Source: Massilistercora timonensis (GTDB lineage: Bacteria; Bacillota; Clostridia; Lachnospirales; Lachnospiraceae). Taken from it: 64,000 bases of DNA. The translations under genes and the position numbers were made by a program. Location of the stretch: NCBI RefSeq assembly GCF_900312975.1, contig NZ_LT990039.1, positions 806,001 through 870,000 on the forward strand, in the 5' to 3' direction. Shown here piece by piece: positions 8,306 through 18,700 of the stretch (its first letter is position 1; every line of letters begins with the position of its first letter). Under the pieces are notes generated by a model that was not told the DNA's origin, made no database searches, and saw only the letters and a program-made list of their open reading frames with translations.

Positions 8306-9271
8306 ATGTTCAAAAAAACAAAGTTTCTGAAAATCTTTTCCCTCTCCCTGCTCTTCTGTCTCTGCTTTCTGGCAGGAAGGGGAGCCGCCGCTCTGTCGGA
8401 TCACGCTTCCTCCGCCAGACTTACTTCCGGCAGGATCACGCAGGCCGCGGAAAACTGGGGCTTAAGCTTTCAGGAGGAGGGCTCTCCCCCTGCAGGGAAC
8501 GCCACCTGTGAGGAACTGAAAGCCTACGACGCCTATTATCGGGAAGATACCGAAGAAAAAATCCTGTATCTCACCTTTGACTGCGGATATGAAAACGGGA
8601 ACACCCCAAGGATCCTGGAAGCCCTGAAAAAGCACCGCGCCCCGGCCACCTTCTTCGTGGTGGGCAATTATCTGGACACAAGCCCGGACCTGGTCAGGCA
8701 GATGATCCGGGAAGGCCACGCCGTAGGGAACCACACCTTCCACCACCCGGACATGTCACAGATCTCCGGAAAGGACGCTTTCCAAAAAGAACTGGAGGAC
8801 GTGGAAAAGGCTTTCCGGGAAATCACCGGAAAGCCTCTGTCCAGATATTACCGTCCGCCCCAGGGGAAATACAGTCCCCACAACCTGAAAATAGCTCAGG
8901 AGCTTGGTTATCACACCTTCTTCTGGAGCCTGGCCCATGTAGACTGGATCCAGGACGATCAGCCCACCCGGGAAGAGGCCCTGGATAAGCTCTTGTCCCG
9001 GGTCCACCCCGGCGCCATCGTGCTGCTCCACAACACTTCCGCCACCAACGGCGCCATCCTGGATGAACTGCTCACCCGCTGGGAGGAGATGGGGTATTCC
9101 TTCCGGCCTCTTGAAGACCTGATCCATGGATCCCGGAAGGAAGACTCATCGAAGGATCTGCCCCAGGAAACTGCTTCCGTCTCCCTGCCAGGACAGACCA
9201 AACAGTTCCCCAATGGTCTGGGCGATATCTGCAAAAGATCCACGGGTCCCCAGATCCACTCCTTTCTTTAA
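8306..9271 (+). CDS. pdaA: PdaA-like peptidoglycan N-acetylmuramic acid deacetylase (CE4 family)
   Basis: Secreted polysaccharide deacetylase of about 321 residues. The ATG at 8306 is preferred because AGAGGG lies 6 bases before it and it opens a clean signal peptide. CE4 motifs are present: TFDCGYENG near 90 (the Cys/Gly form typical of the PdaA subgroup), the metal-binding NHTFHHP near 142, and RPPQGKYS near 182. PdaA enzymes start muramic delta-lactam formation in spore cortex, which fits a spore former. The last 41 codons lie on the antisense of deoB. They form a Ser/Pro/Gln-rich tail beyond the usual end, suggesting that an original stop was lost. Catalytic assignment is firm; spore role inferred. 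Confidence 0.88.
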   Translation: MFKKTKFLKIFSLSLLFCLCFLAGRGAAALSDHASSARLTSGRITQAAENWGLSFQEEGSPPAGNATCEELKAYDAYYREDTEEKILYLTFDCGYENGNTPRILEALKKHRAPATFFVVGNYLDTSPDLVRQMIREGHAVGNHTFHHPDMSQISGKDAFQKELEDVEKAFREITGKPLSRYYRPPQGKYSPHNLKIAQELGYHTFFWSLAHVDWIQDDQPTREEALDKLLSRVHPGAIVLLHNTSATNGAILDELLTRWEEMGYSFRPLEDLIHGSRKEDSSKDLPQETASVSLPGQTKQFPNGLGDICKRSTGPQIHSFL

Positions 9272-10315
9272 CCTCTGCCCCCAGCACAGGCAGGGGGTGT
9301 ATTCCCGGCTGTGATCCGTCCCTTTGAACCCCGGATCACAGCCGTGGTCCGCGGTGATCATCAGGTAGTCTTCCGGGCCCATCCCCGCCATCAGTTCCCC
9401 AAGCTGTACATCCACCTCATTCAGGGCGTTCACATACCCGTCAATATCGTTGCGGTGGCCATAGAGCATATCGAAATCCACCAGGTTGACGAAACAAAGC
9501 CCTGTGAAATCTTCCTTCAGGATTTCCAGCGTCTGCTCCATATTCTTCTGGTTTCCCTCGTTGGGATACGATCTGGTCAGCCCTTTCCCGGCGAAAATAT
9601 CCTTGATCTTCCCCACGCCGATCACCTGATATCCCGCCGCCTTCAATGCGTCCAGGATGGTCTCCCTGGGCGGTTCCAGAGAGAAATCATGGCGGTTTAC
9701 CGTCCGCTGGTAATCCGGATAAGTCCCCACAAAGGGCCGGGCGATCACCCGCCCCACCCCGTGCTCACCGGTGAGAATGGCTCTCGCCTTGCGGCAGTCC
9801 TCATAAAGCTCCTCCAGAGGGACCACCTCTTCATGGGCGGCAATCTGGAAAACGCTGTCCGCGGACGTATAAACGATCAGATCCCCGGTCCTCTCCTGCT
9901 CCCGGCCGTATTTTTTGATCACTTCCGTCCCGGAATAGGGCTGGTTGCAGAGCACGCCCCTGCCGGTGGCTTTGGAAAATGCATCGATGATCTCCCGGGG
10001 AAAGCCGTTGGGATACGTGGGAAATGGTTTCCTGGAGATCAGTCCGGCGATCTCCCAGTGGCCCACGGTGGTGTCTTTGCCCATGGAATCTTCCCGCATT
10101 CTGGCGTAACACCCTTCCACCCCGGAAACCTTTTTCTGAAAAGACGTCCCCTCCAGACTACAGATACCAAGCTTCTCCAGATTGGGCACATGAAGTTTTC
10201 CACTGCGAACGCAGGTGCCAAAGGTATCGCAGCCCACATCGTCAAAAAGTTCCGCGTCCGGGGCCTCCCCTACGCCAACACTGTCCAGTACGATGAGAAA
10301 TACCCGTTTCCCCAT
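9146..10315 (-). CDS. deoB: Phosphopentomutase
   Basis: Interconverts ribose-1-phosphate (or deoxyribose-1-phosphate) and the 5-phosphate, feeding nucleoside breakdown into central metabolism. 389 residues, the family length. Metal-site motifs are visible: LIVLDSVGVGEAPDA at the N terminus and MITADHGCDPGFKGTDHSRE near the C terminus, typical of the alkaline-phosphatase-like DeoB fold. It is the third gene of permease-adeC-deoB, 84 bases after adeC, and has its own AAGGAGG site. Its 3' end overlaps the pdaA coding region by 126 bases in antisense. Confidence 0.97.
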   Translation of the reverse strand: MGKRVFLIVLDSVGVGEAPDAELFDDVGCDTFGTCVRSGKLHVPNLEKLGICSLEGTSFQKKVSGVEGCYARMREDSMGKDTTVGHWEIAGLISRKPFPTYPNGFPREIIDAFSKATGRGVLCNQPYSGTEVIKKYGREQERTGDLIVYTSADSVFQIAAHEEVVPLEELYEDCRKARAILTGEHGVGRVIARPFVGTYPDYQRTVNRHDFSLEPPRETILDALKAAGYQVIGVGKIKDIFAGKGLTRSYPNEGNQKNMEQTLEILKEDFTGLCFVNLVDFDMLYGHRNDIDGYVNALNEVDVQLGELMAGMGPEDYLMITADHGCDPGFKGTDHSREYTPCLCWGQRLKKGVDLGTRGSFADIAQTIGELFGLSWQGDGSSFLGQILR

Positions 10316-10399
10316 AGCTTTTATTCCCTCCTTCTTTCTTTATCCTGATATGGAAACAGCGCGCCATGCTCTGACACAGGGCGCGCCTTCTCTTAAACC

Positions 10400-12178
10400 C
10401 TACTCCGGGAAGACCGGAAGGATCTTCTTATGATTTACGTCTACCAGGCCAAGGTCTGACATCTTCGCCTCCGGGATCACCGGAAGAGCCAGCGTCACGA
10501 TCCTAAGGAGCGGGTTCTCCATCTCGGTAAGTCCCAGCGCCCGGTTCGCCTCTTTCATCTTAGCGCTGTCCGCCGCAAGATCTTCCGCTTTCTTCAGGGA
10601 GATCAGCCCGGCCAGCGGAAGCTCCAGAGTGTGGAGGATCTGTCCATCCTTCACCGCGCACATGCCGCCGCCCACACGCTTCAGCTCCTCTGCCGCGATC
10701 AGAGCGTCCGCCGGATCATCGTAGACAATGGTCAGATTGTGGCTGTCATGGGACACGGTGGAAGCAAGGGCTCCGCAGGTAGTACCGAATCCACGGACCA
10801 CACCCAGCGCCAGATTGTCGTTGCCCTCATAACGGTTGACCACGGCCACAAATTTCAGATTCTCATCTCCACTAAGATCCAGCCGCCCGTCCTTCACCGG
10901 AAGCTCCTCACACACCGCCTCTGTGGAGGACAGGTTCAGGTCGTAATAAGTCATTACCGTAACCTTGACCTTTCCATCCTGCACCGGGGCTCTCAGTGTA
11001 AAGTCCTCTTCCGTCAGCTCCTTTACATGGACGGAATTGCGGCTCTCCAGCGGATAAGATTTCTCTTCAATGGAAGCCAGAAGCTTCCCGTCCTCCGCCA
11101 CCAGTTTCCCGCCAAAGAATACCTTGGAAGGCTTCAGTTCCGTCAGGCTCTCTACAAGCTGCAGATCCGCCACATATCCCGGCGCCACTGCGCCCAGGTT
11201 CTCAAGGCCGGCCTCTCTTGCATTGTTCAGGGTCGCGCTCTTGATGGCTGCCACCGGCTCCATGCCGCAGCGGATCGCCGAACGCACCACATCGTTCATA
11301 TGGCCGTTGTGGAGAATGTCGTCCGCCTCCCGGTCATCGGTACACAGACTTAAGTTGTCAAAGAACCGGAAGTCTTTCACGCCCTCCCAGATCTCCTTCA
11401 CGTTCTTGGTGATGGAGCTGTCTCTGGCGTCCACGTGCATACCGCTGCGGATCTTCTCCTTCGCCTCTTCTCCCAGCCGGGATTCATGGCAGGTGTTGGG
11501 ACCGCCGCACAGATACGCGGACAGGGATCTTCCTGTTACAAACGGCGCGTGGCCCTGGAGATACAGCCCGTTCTTCTCCGCCACTTCGATGATATCCATC
11601 ATCCGGTCTCCGCCTTCGATCACATCAATGAAATCCATCACCTCCGCCAGGCCGATGACCCGGGGAAGCTTAGCCAGTTCTTCAATCTCCGCCACGCCAA
11701 ACTCTGCCCCGGCGTTCTCAAGGCCCGGGACTGCCGGCACGCAGCTTGGAATATCGATGAGCTGCCGCATGGGCAGTTCCTCAGAACTGTCGTACATATA
11801 GCGCACGCCTTCCACACCCCACACATTTCCGATCTCATGGGGATCGGTGATAACGGTGGTGGTCCCGTGGGGGATCACAGTACGGGCGAAATTCCGGGGC
11901 GTCATCATGGAGCTCTCAATATGCTCATGGGCGTCGATAAATCCCGGGAGCAGGTACTGGCCCTGCCCGTCGATCACCTCCGCGGCCTTGTCAAGATCCG
12001 CCTCCAGGTTCTGATACTCCACATGGGCGATCATCCCGTCGTAGACAAAAACATTGGCCGGATAGATCTCTCCTGTGATGGTGTTGACCAGCTTCACATT
12101 CTTGATCAGCAGATCGCTTGGGATCTCTCCCAGGGCAGCTTTCAGAAGCTGCCGCTTGTTCTTTGGACGAATTTTCAT
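10400..12178 (-). CDS. adeC: Adenine deaminase
   Basis: Converts adenine to hypoxanthine plus ammonia in purine salvage. 592 residues of the amidohydrolase-type AdeC family. Metal-binding GFIDAHEHIESSMM near residue 95 and TDPHEIGN near 130 are intact, and GHAPFVTG follows in the middle of the TIM barrel. The gene starts 22 bases after the purine permease stop on the same strand and is followed by deoB, so uptake, deamination and ribose-phosphate handling are co-expressed. Confidence 0.97.
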   Translation of the reverse strand: MKIRPKNKRQLLKAALGEIPSDLLIKNVKLVNTITGEIYPANVFVYDGMIAHVEYQNLEADLDKAAEVIDGQGQYLLPGFIDAHEHIESSMMTPRNFARTVIPHGTTTVITDPHEIGNVWGVEGVRYMYDSSEELPMRQLIDIPSCVPAVPGLENAGAEFGVAEIEELAKLPRVIGLAEVMDFIDVIEGGDRMMDIIEVAEKNGLYLQGHAPFVTGRSLSAYLCGGPNTCHESRLGEEAKEKIRSGMHVDARDSSITKNVKEIWEGVKDFRFFDNLSLCTDDREADDILHNGHMNDVVRSAIRCGMEPVAAIKSATLNNAREAGLENLGAVAPGYVADLQLVESLTELKPSKVFFGGKLVAEDGKLLASIEEKSYPLESRNSVHVKELTEEDFTLRAPVQDGKVKVTVMTYYDLNLSSTEAVCEELPVKDGRLDLSGDENLKFVAVVNRYEGNDNLALGVVRGFGTTCGALASTVSHDSHNLTIVYDDPADALIAAEELKRVGGGMCAVKDGQILHTLELPLAGLISLKKAEDLAADSAKMKEANRALGLTEMENPLLRIVTLALPVIPEAKMSDLGLVDVNHKKILPVFPE

Positions 12179-12200
12179 AACGCACGGTCTCCTTTATTTA

Positions 12201-13532
12201 TTAATTGAAAATAAAGTACATTACCAACGGGATCGCCAGCACATACATAACCGGAGACAGCTCTTTGTATTTGCCGGTCGCCAGTTTGATGAAAATGTGT
12301 GCCAGGATACCTGCCGCGATACCGGAAGCGATACCGCCCGCGAAGATCACGAACATGATCATGACAAAGGGGCCGAAGGCATCGGTAAAATCGCTGAAGT
12401 CGATATTCTGGATACCGGATACCATCAGGAATCCTACGAAGATCAGAGCCGGGCCTGTCGCAGCGTCCGGAATCATCAGTACCAGCGGTGAGAAGAATAC
12501 CATAATGCCGAACAGGATGGCTACCACAACGCTGGTCAGACCAGTTCTTCCGCCTGCCTCAACACCAGAGGAAGACTCTACGAAAGTAGTGATGGTCGTG
12601 TTACCGGTGCAGGCGCCCACGCAGGTTCCGATGGCGTCTACCAGGAAAGGCTTCTGGATATCCGGCATATTTCCGTTCTCATCCAGCATGTTGGCTTTGC
12701 CCGCAACACCCAGGACAGTTCCCAGCGTTGAGAAGAAGTCGCCGCAGAAGGTGATGAACACGTAGATCACCGTCTGGAATGCCAGAAGACCCTTGAAGTC
12801 AAAGGACAGCATCAGGTTGCCCAGGCCTGCCATATCCGGAAGCTTCGCCACAGAATCCGGAAGCTGGGTCACGCCCACCGGGATCCCAAGAAGGGTTACT
12901 GCCACGATCCCGATCAGGATGGCGCCGTTTACATGATAAGCGGTCAGGATGGCGATCAGGAAAAGTCCCAGCAGGGAAAGGGCCACTGCCGGCTGAGTAA
13001 AGTCTCCTCTGCTGATCCCGTCCTCGAAGACTCCGATCCCGGAGTTGTCAAATCCCAGATACGCGATGTAAAATCCAATAGCTGCTCCAATAGACACTTT
13101 AATATTCTTGGGGATCGCCTTTACGATCAGGTCCCGGATCCCGAAGATAGTCAGGACCACAAAGATGGTACCGGAGATCAGGGTAATGGCCATGATCTCT
13201 CCAAATGCCAGCGTCCCTGCCTGCAGAAGCGCTCCGAACATGAAGTTGGTACCCATTCCGGTAGCCAGGGCAAAAGGCATGTTGGCATATAATCCCATGA
13301 ACAACGTGATCAGCGCGCTGACGATGGCACAGGTTACCGCAAGGGCTTCCTTGGTGATCACCAGCCCGTTTACGTCTGTAAAGGAAGCGGCGTCGCCGAA
13401 TCCGATGATGGCGCTGGGCTGTACCACCAGTACATACGCCATAGTCATAAAGGTGGTAAAGCCGGCAAGGATTTCCGTCTTTACGTTAGATCCCTTTTCA
13501 CTGAGTTTGAAAAATGATTGTAATTTCCCCAT
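12201..13532 (-). CDS. NCS2/AzgA-family purine (adenine/hypoxanthine/guanine) permease
   Basis: 443 residues with about 12-13 hydrophobic segments. Family signatures include TEILAGFTTFMTMAYVL near the start, FALATGMGTNFMF, and the TTFVESSSGVEAGGRTGLT loop of AzgA/PbuG-type purine permeases. It leads the operon with adeC and deoB, so adenine or hypoxanthine is the likely substrate (inference from neighbours). No purine riboswitch is visible in the 100 bases upstream. Confidence 0.93.
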   Translation of the reverse strand: MGKLQSFFKLSEKGSNVKTEILAGFTTFMTMAYVLVVQPSAIIGFGDAASFTDVNGLVITKEALAVTCAIVSALITLFMGLYANMPFALATGMGTNFMFGALLQAGTLAFGEIMAITLISGTIFVVLTIFGIRDLIVKAIPKNIKVSIGAAIGFYIAYLGFDNSGIGVFEDGISRGDFTQPAVALSLLGLFLIAILTAYHVNGAILIGIVAVTLLGIPVGVTQLPDSVAKLPDMAGLGNLMLSFDFKGLLAFQTVIYVFITFCGDFFSTLGTVLGVAGKANMLDENGNMPDIQKPFLVDAIGTCVGACTGNTTITTFVESSSGVEAGGRTGLTSVVVAILFGIMVFFSPLVLMIPDAATGPALIFVGFLMVSGIQNIDFSDFTDAFGPFVMIMFVIFAGGIASGIAAGILAHIFIKLATGKYKELSPVMYVLAIPLVMYFIFN

Positions 13533-13580
13533 TCTCTTTTTCTCGTTCCTTTCTTAATGAAAATTGTATTTGCGCCCTTC

Positions 13581-13609
13581 ATTATACGCCGGGACATCCC
13601 GTTTTGCAA
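13581..13609 (-). promoter_or_regulatory. Promoter of the permease-adeC-deoB operon
   Basis: On the minus strand TTGCAA (13609-13604), 17-base spacer, TATAAT (13586-13581), about 48 bases upstream of the permease start. Confidence 0.7.
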
Positions 13610-13633
13610 ACCCATTTTCCACCAGGCAGAAAA

Positions 13634-14560
13634 CTAGATCTTCCCTTCATTTTTCTCTTCCAGCACATGGATCCCCTGAAGAAACATCCAGCACACCGGC
13701 GTGGGAACCCCCAGCTCTTGTCCCATACGCACCATGCTTCCGGCGAACATCTCGATCTCCGTCTTCCTCCCGGCCTCCAGGTCCTGCAGGGTGGAGGGCT
13801 TATTCTGATAGGGGATGGTAAGCAGCGTCTGATCCTGGCCCCGCATCACCTCATCGGAAATGTGGATGCCTTTTGCCTCTGCCACTGCCTGTACCTCCTT
13901 CATGGCCGCCCAGCGGATACTGCTGGCCGCCTGGCTTACGCCATAGGCGCCAAAGGGGATCCCCAGCAGCGCGCAGGTAAGGTTCTCTCCCACATTGCAC
14001 ATGTATTTGAACCACAGGCCCCAGACCATGTCCTTATCCACCTCATAAGGGATATCGCAGCGCTCAAACACCTCTTGCACCGCCTTCACCCGCTCTGTCA
14101 GTTCTTCATTGCGGGCCTCGCCAAAATGAACTTTTCCCCAGTAGGGATCAAAATCCGCCTTTCCATCCTTCATAACGATGGAAACCCGCATATAGGAATA
14201 CAGGGTGTGTTCCCACCCATATGCAGCAGCCACTTTTTCTTCACTCTCCACGCCGTTCATCACACAGAGGATCTGGGTGCGCTCCCCCACAAATCTGCGG
14301 ATATCCTGAAGCGCCTGGGAAAGCCCCATATCTTTTACTGCCATGATGATCAGATCTTTTGGCTCCCCGTTCTCCGGCTCACAGACAGGGAAACGGTAAT
14401 TCTTTCCATTCACCGTTACTCCCTGTTCCTCCAGACGCTTTTTCCGCTCTCCGCCGGCGATCACGCAGAAATTCTCCCGCCCCAGATGCTCCTCCATCCT
14501 TGGCGCGAAAAAGACTCCCATGGCCCCAAGGCCGATCAGCGCCGCATTTTTCATCTCCAT
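13634..14560 (-). CDS. PanE/ApbA-family ketopantoate reductase
   Basis: Likely NADPH-dependent 2-dehydropantoate 2-reductase. 308 residues. A Rossmann GLGAMG motif opens the protein (the start may be the ATG at 14554, two codons in), the IIMAVKDMGLSQAL stretch follows near 70, and the C-terminal all-helical half contains the LWFKYMCNVGENLT substrate region. No panB or panC is adjacent, so the protein may be a family paralogue acting on another 2-oxo acid. It is co-directional with the purine operon but separated from it by a promoter. Confidence 0.85.
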   Translation of the reverse strand: MEMKNAALIGLGAMGVFFAPRMEEHLGRENFCVIAGGERKKRLEEQGVTVNGKNYRFPVCEPENGEPKDLIIMAVKDMGLSQALQDIRRFVGERTQILCVMNGVESEEKVAAAYGWEHTLYSYMRVSIVMKDGKADFDPYWGKVHFGEARNEELTERVKAVQEVFERCDIPYEVDKDMVWGLWFKYMCNVGENLTCALLGIPFGAYGVSQAASSIRWAAMKEVQAVAEAKGIHISDEVMRGQDQTLLTIPYQNKPSTLQDLEAGRKTEIEMFAGSMVRMGQELGVPTPVCWMFLQGIHVLEEKNEGKI

Positions 14561-14580
14561 TTGTCTTTCTCCTTCCTGTC

Positions 14581-14615
14581 AAAAGCCCCATACGCTTCTC
14601 CCGTATGAGGCTTTT
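14581..14615. terminator. Bidirectional hairpin terminator between panE-like gene and Rpn remnant
   Basis: AAAAGCCCCATACG (14581-14594) pairs with CGTATGAGGCTTTT (14602-14615) with one G-T wobble and a short loop. The A and T flanks allow termination in both directions. Confidence 0.75.
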
Positions 14616-14629
14616 CTCTCGTATTTCTT

Positions 14630-15425
14630 TTATACCGGATGTTTTATCCGCTCAAGCTGTTCCTTCAACCTGGCGATCTCCCGATCTTTTTCCTCCAGCA
14701 ATCGCTTCTGCTCGTCTAACGTGTTGGCCGTTTTCTCCAGCAGACGTTTTTGCTCATTCGCAATATCTGTCTTTTCCCTTAACAGCGCCTTCTGCTCATC
14801 AATCTCATCTTGCATCTCATCCATCATATATTGCACGGTATTCCTGTCCAACTCCTGTAATTCCTTCGAAAACATTCCTATCACCTTCTCCACATTGCGG
14901 CACAGTTCGTAAATTTCACCATACAGTTTCTGAAACTCAGGATAGCCTTCCAAAAGAGTCACAATATCTTCCGGGGTTTCTGCGCAAAAGAACATAAGCC
15001 ATGCTTCCAGCTTATTTCTGATACCTTTATTGTGCACAATCTTCTGAAAGATGTCAAGCGCTATAAACGCATACTCCTGCAGCATATCCACCTGGATCCC
15101 GGTATCAGACTTCTGACTGAAATGATGGATATAATTCTCTGGAAAATGCCGGAACTCTCTGGGGCTTTACCGTTTGTCCCAGAACAAGCGACAGAAATTC
15201 TTCCAGTCGTTCGGGAGCTGTTTCCGGACTCATAATCTCCTTAAAGAAAGAATCATACAGGATTTTTATTCCCCGGTTTCCGGTACAAAACCCAAGGAAC
15301 TCCTCTCTTTGCTCTTCATTCCACTCCAGATAATCTGCGAAAAGCCGTTCATCGCTTTGGATCTCTGAAAGGATTTCCTCTCTCGTACGTATCATGGGAA
15401 AATACTTTTGCAACACATTGGCCAT
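14630..15425 (-). pseudogene. Decayed Rpn-type PD-(D/E)XK nuclease, catalytic core deleted
   Basis: The N-terminal third (from the ATG at 15425, with an AGGAGG site) contains ILYDSFFKEIMSPE and the SLVLGQTVK segment typical of Rpn/transposase_31 proteins. The frame then shifts. In another frame the C-terminal part resumes with EFRHFPENYIHHF, followed by LQEYAFIALDIFQK, KLEAWLMFF and a long Glu/Lys coiled coil. The part that should lie between (VELEDGS..VEVQ catalytic motif and following strands, roughly 100-120 residues) is missing. The fragments read as two short frames (15105-15425 and 14630-15091). This is an internal deletion with a frameshift, so the nuclease cannot be active. Confidence 0.85.
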
Positions 15426-15651
15426 AGACCGTCCTCCTTTTCCATTTTTTGTTTGCTTCACTTCTCACGGGTTTTCCGCTCCGACTCTGGAGCTTCCGAT
15501 CAACAGAAAGCCTTACGGCTGTTAAAGATAATACTCCGGCCTTTGGATACTGCCGGGATAGATGATATTAACATAACACGGACCAGACAAAATAGCAATC
15601 CCCAGATCTTCCGCAAACTTCTAAAATTTCTGTGAAACCAGTCCCCTTCCG

Positions 15652-15680
15652 TTGACGATTCTCCCAGCGCTCTTTATAAT
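15652..15680 (+). promoter_or_regulatory. Promoter of the large ABC ATPase-permease
   Basis: TTGACG (15652-15657), exact 17-base spacer, TATAAT (15675-15680). It excludes the longer upstream reading frame as coding. Confidence 0.75.
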
Positions 15681-15711
15681 AAGAACTGTTTTATGGAAGG
15701 GGAGAGACCTC

Positions 15712-18700
15712 ATGCTTCAGATCAAACACATCTGTAAAGAATACCGCACCGGCAGCCTGGTCCAGAAGGCGCTGGACGACGTAAGCTTAAATCTAAGGGA
15801 CAATGAATTCGTGTCTATCCTGGGGCCCAGCGGCTCTGGAAAGACCACCCTTTTAAATATCATCGGCGGCCTGGACCGCTATGACAGCGGAGACCTTATT
15901 ATCAACGGAGTCTCCACACGGAAATACAAAGACCGGGACTGGGACTCCTACCGGAACCACACCATTGGTTTCGTCTTCCAGAGCTACAACCTGATCCCCC
16001 ATCAGACCATCCTGGCAAATGTAGAACTGGCCCTGACCATCTCCGGCATCGGAAAATCCGAGCGCAGACAGCGGGCGCAGAAAGCCCTGGATGAAGTAGG
16101 CCTTGGAGACCAGGTCCACAAACGGCCCAGCCAGCTCTCCGGCGGCCAGATGCAGCGGGTGGCCATCGCCCGGGCCCTGGTCAACGACCCGGACATCCTG
16201 CTGGCCGACGAACCTACCGGAGCCCTGGACAGCGAGACCAGCATCCAGGTAATGGATCTTCTAAAACAGGTGGCCAAAGACCGCCTGGTGGTCATGGTCA
16301 CCCACAACCCGGAACTGGCACAGGCGTATTCCACCCGCATCGTCAACCTGCGGGACGGCAGGATCCGCTCTGACAGCAATCCTTTTGAGATCGACGAGAC
16401 CGCTCTGGAAGAGCCGGAGCATCGAAACATGGGGAAGGCCTCCATGTCTTTTCTCACGGCCCTGTCTTTGAGCTTTAACAATCTGCGTACCAAGAAGGCC
16501 CGCACCCTTCTTACTTCCTTCGCCGGATCCATCGGCATCATCGGCATCGCCCTGATCCTAGCTCTGTCCAACGGCGTCAACGCCTATATCAAATCCATTG
16601 AGACCGACACCCTGGCCGAATATCCTCTGCAGATCCAGAGCACCGGCCTGGATCTCTCCTCCATGATGGGCGGGGAAACCGGCGGCGGCTCCGCCTCAGA
16701 TACGGAGAAAGGGGACGTAGGCGTGATCCAGATGGTCACCAATATGTTCTCCACCATGGATTCCAATGACCTGGGCGCTCTCAAGTCCTACCTGGACAGC
16801 GGGAAAAGCGGCATAGAAAAATATACCCATGCTATTGAATATTCCTACAGCGTCACGCCCCAGATCTACCGGCTGGAGGACTCCTCCGTCCGCCAGGTAC
16901 ACCCTGACCACTCCTTCGAAGAACTGGGCCTGGGTTCCTCCGGCGGCTCCAATTCCATGATGTCCGCCATGATGAGCACCGATGTGTTCTATGAGATGCC
17001 GGAGAATACCGACCTCTACCAGGGACAGTACGACGTCAAGGCAGGACGCTGGCCCCAGAATTATAATGAATGCGTTATTGTTCTGACTTCCAGCGGAAAC
17101 ATCAGCGATTTCCTGCTTTACACCCTGGGTCTGCGGGATTCCGATGAGCTGGACGCCATGATCCAGCAGTTTATTGATGAAGAAAATGTAGACACCCCGG
17201 AAGATATGGGAAACTATTCCTATGAAGACCTGCTTGGCGCTTCCTTCAAACTGGTCAACAGCTCCGACTACTACCAGTACGACAATCAGTATAACGTGTG
17301 GACTGACAAGACGGACGACTCTGACTACATGCGGGATCTGGTGGAACAAGGAGAGGATATCCGGATCGTAGGCGTGGTACAGCCCTCAGAAGACGGCAAC
17401 GGTTTCGTTCTCACCTCCGGCATCGGCTACACCCCTGCCCTGACCCGCCACGTGGCACAGCAGGCACAGGAAAGCCAGATCGTACAAAAGCAGCTGGAAG
17501 ATCCGGACATCAATGTATTTACCGGGGAACCCTTTGGGGAAGACAGTTCCGAAAATGATTTCGATATGGAATCCCTGGTCACCATTGACGAGGGAAAACT
17601 GGGAGAAGCCTTCGGATTCGACGAAAGCGCCTTCTCGGATCTCTCCAGTTCTTTTGACTTCGCGGACGTCTTCGCAAGCGCTGGAGATTCCATGGATCTG
17701 TCCGGTCTGATCGATCTGGGAGATCTGAACATAGACCTGCCCGATCTTGGCACGGTAGATCTGGAAGAGATGATGGGCAGCATGGAGATCCCTGTCTCCC
17801 AGGAGGGGTTCCGGCAGATGGCCGCAAGCCTGATGGAAGGTTTTAATCAGTATGGGAAGGAGCACCCGGAAGCGGATTACTCCGGGCTGCAGAGCAGCTT
17901 TGAGGGATATCTGAAAACAGATGCCGCCAAAGATGTTATGAAAAAAGCGGTCCTGGAGATCATCGAAGAAAGCACGACCATCACCGTTTCCAGCGAACAG
18001 ATCCAGACCCTTTTGACAAACTTAAAAGCCGGGGTCTCAGACACTCTTAAAACTATTTCAGAAGAAGACCTGTCTCAAGAAAAAGTCCAGTCTGCGCTGG
18101 ATGGATATATGAATAGCAAGGGACAGGAACTCCTGAACACCTGGGCAAATGATATCGCCAAAACCGCTGATGTCACCATCACCGATGCACAGATGGAATC
18201 CTTATCTTCCGCTCTGATCTCCGGCTACAGCGCTTATGCCAAAGAGCAGGGCAAACCGGATCCCACTCAGATGGGTCTCCACTTCCTTACGTATCTCCAG
18301 ACAGAGGACGGCCAGCGGCGCCTGGCGGAAGGACTGGCGGCAACGGTAGATACGGACGCTCTGGAAGACCAGCTTATGAAAGCAGTGGAAACCTATATGG
18401 GCAGCACTATGGCCTCCTACGGCAACGCCATCGGAGACGCTCTGGAAGACCAGATCTCTTCCGCCCTGCAGCAGATGATGACCCAGCTTGCTTCCGGCAT
18501 GACAGAGGCCCTTGGAAGCGCCATGTCCAACATCGGCAGCGCCCTCCAGGATGCCATCAGCGTTGATGCAGACGCTTTCGCGGAGGCCTTCCAGATGAAC
18601 ATGACCGGGGAAGACTTAACGGAACTGATGATGTCCATGAGTTCCGGCCAGGACGCTTCCTACGATGGCAATCTGACCACCCTTGGCTATGTGGATTTTG

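Noticed and set aside
13533..13633. Purine riboswitch upstream of the permease-adeC-deoB operon
   Set aside because: The gap is 100 bases with a plain promoter and about 40 bases of leader; no three-way-junction core sequence was recognised.
15652..15711. Extended N terminus of the ABC protein starting at 15652
   Set aside because: The region holds the -35 and -10 of the promoter; the ATG at 15712 has a ribosome site and starts at the normal ATPase beginning.
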